A stretch of DNA of 64,000 nt from Pseudonocardia sp. C8 (lineage in GTDB: Bacteria > Actinomycetota > Actinomycetes > Mycobacteriales > Pseudonocardiaceae), in NCBI RefSeq assembly GCF_014267175.1, contig NZ_JACMTR010000002.1:2159001-2223000 (forward strand). The letters run 5' to 3'. Both the position numbers and the translations under genes were made by a program. This document shows, piece by piece, positions 63,655-64,000 of the stretch (position 1 is its first letter; each line of letters opens with the position of its first letter). Below the pieces are notes generated by a model. It was not told the DNA's origin, did no database searches, and saw only the letters and a list, made by a program, of their open reading frames with translations.

Positions 63655-64000
63655 TCACCAGAACTTGATGCCGGCCGCCTTGAGCCGGCGCTTGTGCTGG
63701 CGCACCGCGGTCTCGATGGCGGCGGGGGAGATGAGGTCACCCCAGACCTTCGCGGACTCCTCGCCCTGTTCGAGCAGGTCGGCGGCCTGCTCGGCGCTGA
63801 TCGCGGAGCCCTGCACGATGCGTGACCCGAACCCGATGTGCCAGCGCTCGTCGCGGAGGACCAGCTCCATCCCCTTCCGCACGCCGGGCAGCTCGACGGA
63901 CAGGCCCTCGAGCGCGTCGAGCATCGCGTTCTGGCCCGCCAGGAGCACCACACCTTCGATCACCATGTGGTACAGGCCGACGGCGCCGGTCAGGCCGGTG
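63655..64000 (-). CDS. Ferritin-like diiron protein, C-terminal part (R2-like)
   Basis: The last 115 codons of a leftward gene that begins beyond the window. The segment YHMVIEGVVLLAGQNAMLDAL offers a Glu ligand and LVLRDERWHIGFGS an ExxH pair, as in helices of the ribonucleotide reductase small subunit-like/ferritin-like family. Ending KRRLKAAGIKFW. The exact subfamily cannot be decided without the first half. Confidence 0.6.
   Translation of the reverse strand, partial: TGLTGAVGLYHMVIEGVVLLAGQNAMLDALEGLSVELPGVRKGMELVLRDERWHIGFGSRIVQGSAISAEQAADLLEQGEESAKVWGDLISPAAIETAVRQHKRRLKAAGIKFW

Overview
The window is very GC-rich with dense GTG starts, 4-base start/stop overlaps and few spacers, as in a high-GC actinobacterium. 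Two gene runs match Mycobacterium tuberculosis gene order from memory: sigA-suhB-cei-DUF4193-DUF3093-dut-DUF3710-OB fold-DUF3159-ceoC/ceoB-APC permease-TRAM methyltransferase (Rv2703 to Rv2689c), and pdtaR-rpsA-coaE-DUF402-uvrB (Rv1626 to Rv1633). The set of extra genes (PQQ synthesis, rifamycin phosphotransferase-like enzyme, GlcNAc catabolism) suggests a soil member of Pseudonocardiales, most likely Pseudonocardia or a relative; the genus is an inference.

Layout. 0-0.6 kb: truncated ABC exporter. 0.8-3.4 kb: Rph-like phosphotransferase. 3.6-8.9 kb: N-acetylglucosamine operon (MFS porter, kinase, SIS-domain isomerase/deaminase, NagA) with a divergent DasR-like GntR regulator and two dre-like operators between them. 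9.0-9.6 kb: tandem array of ten 62-bp units. 9.7-26.1 kb: conserved sigA block, with a DUF3710 protein enlarged to 1280 residues and a potassium module (two RCK proteins opposite a KimA-like symporter). 26.2-27.0 kb: tRNA-Leu(CAA) of short-variable-arm type followed by an HTH-LAGLIDADG protein, exactly at the junction of the two conserved blocks. 27.2-46.3 kb: pdtaR, a branched-chain amino acid-type ABC system, thioesterase, carbonic anhydrase, rpsA, coaE, a sigma/anti-sigma-like pair, a 21-bp tandem array and a second 62-bp array of 16 units, DUF402, uvrB. 46.5-50.1 kb: GT87 glycosyltransferase, GAF regulator and acetoin/butanediol dehydrogenase. 50.2-54.1 kb: ABC-2 permease and a secreted hydrolase fused to an ABC ATPase. 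54.2-57.3 kb: TerC under a probable yybP-ykoY manganese riboswitch, FKBP isomerase and a cation exchanger. 57.3-62.8 kb: one leftward operon with a small cupredoxin-like protein, a PQQ alcohol dehydrogenase carrying the lanthanide-type Asp pair, and pqqA-B-C-D-E. 63.7-64.0 kb: 3' part of a ferritin-like gene.

How genes work together: GlcNAc is imported unphosphorylated, phosphorylated, deacetylated and deaminated under DasR-like control; the pqq genes make the cofactor for the dehydrogenase in their own operon; the GAF regulator probably controls the acetoin reductase next to it. The most puzzling features are the two separated arrays of 62-bp hairpin units with a shared design, the tRNA/LAGLIDADG cassette, and a PQQ dehydrogenase without a visible signal peptide.
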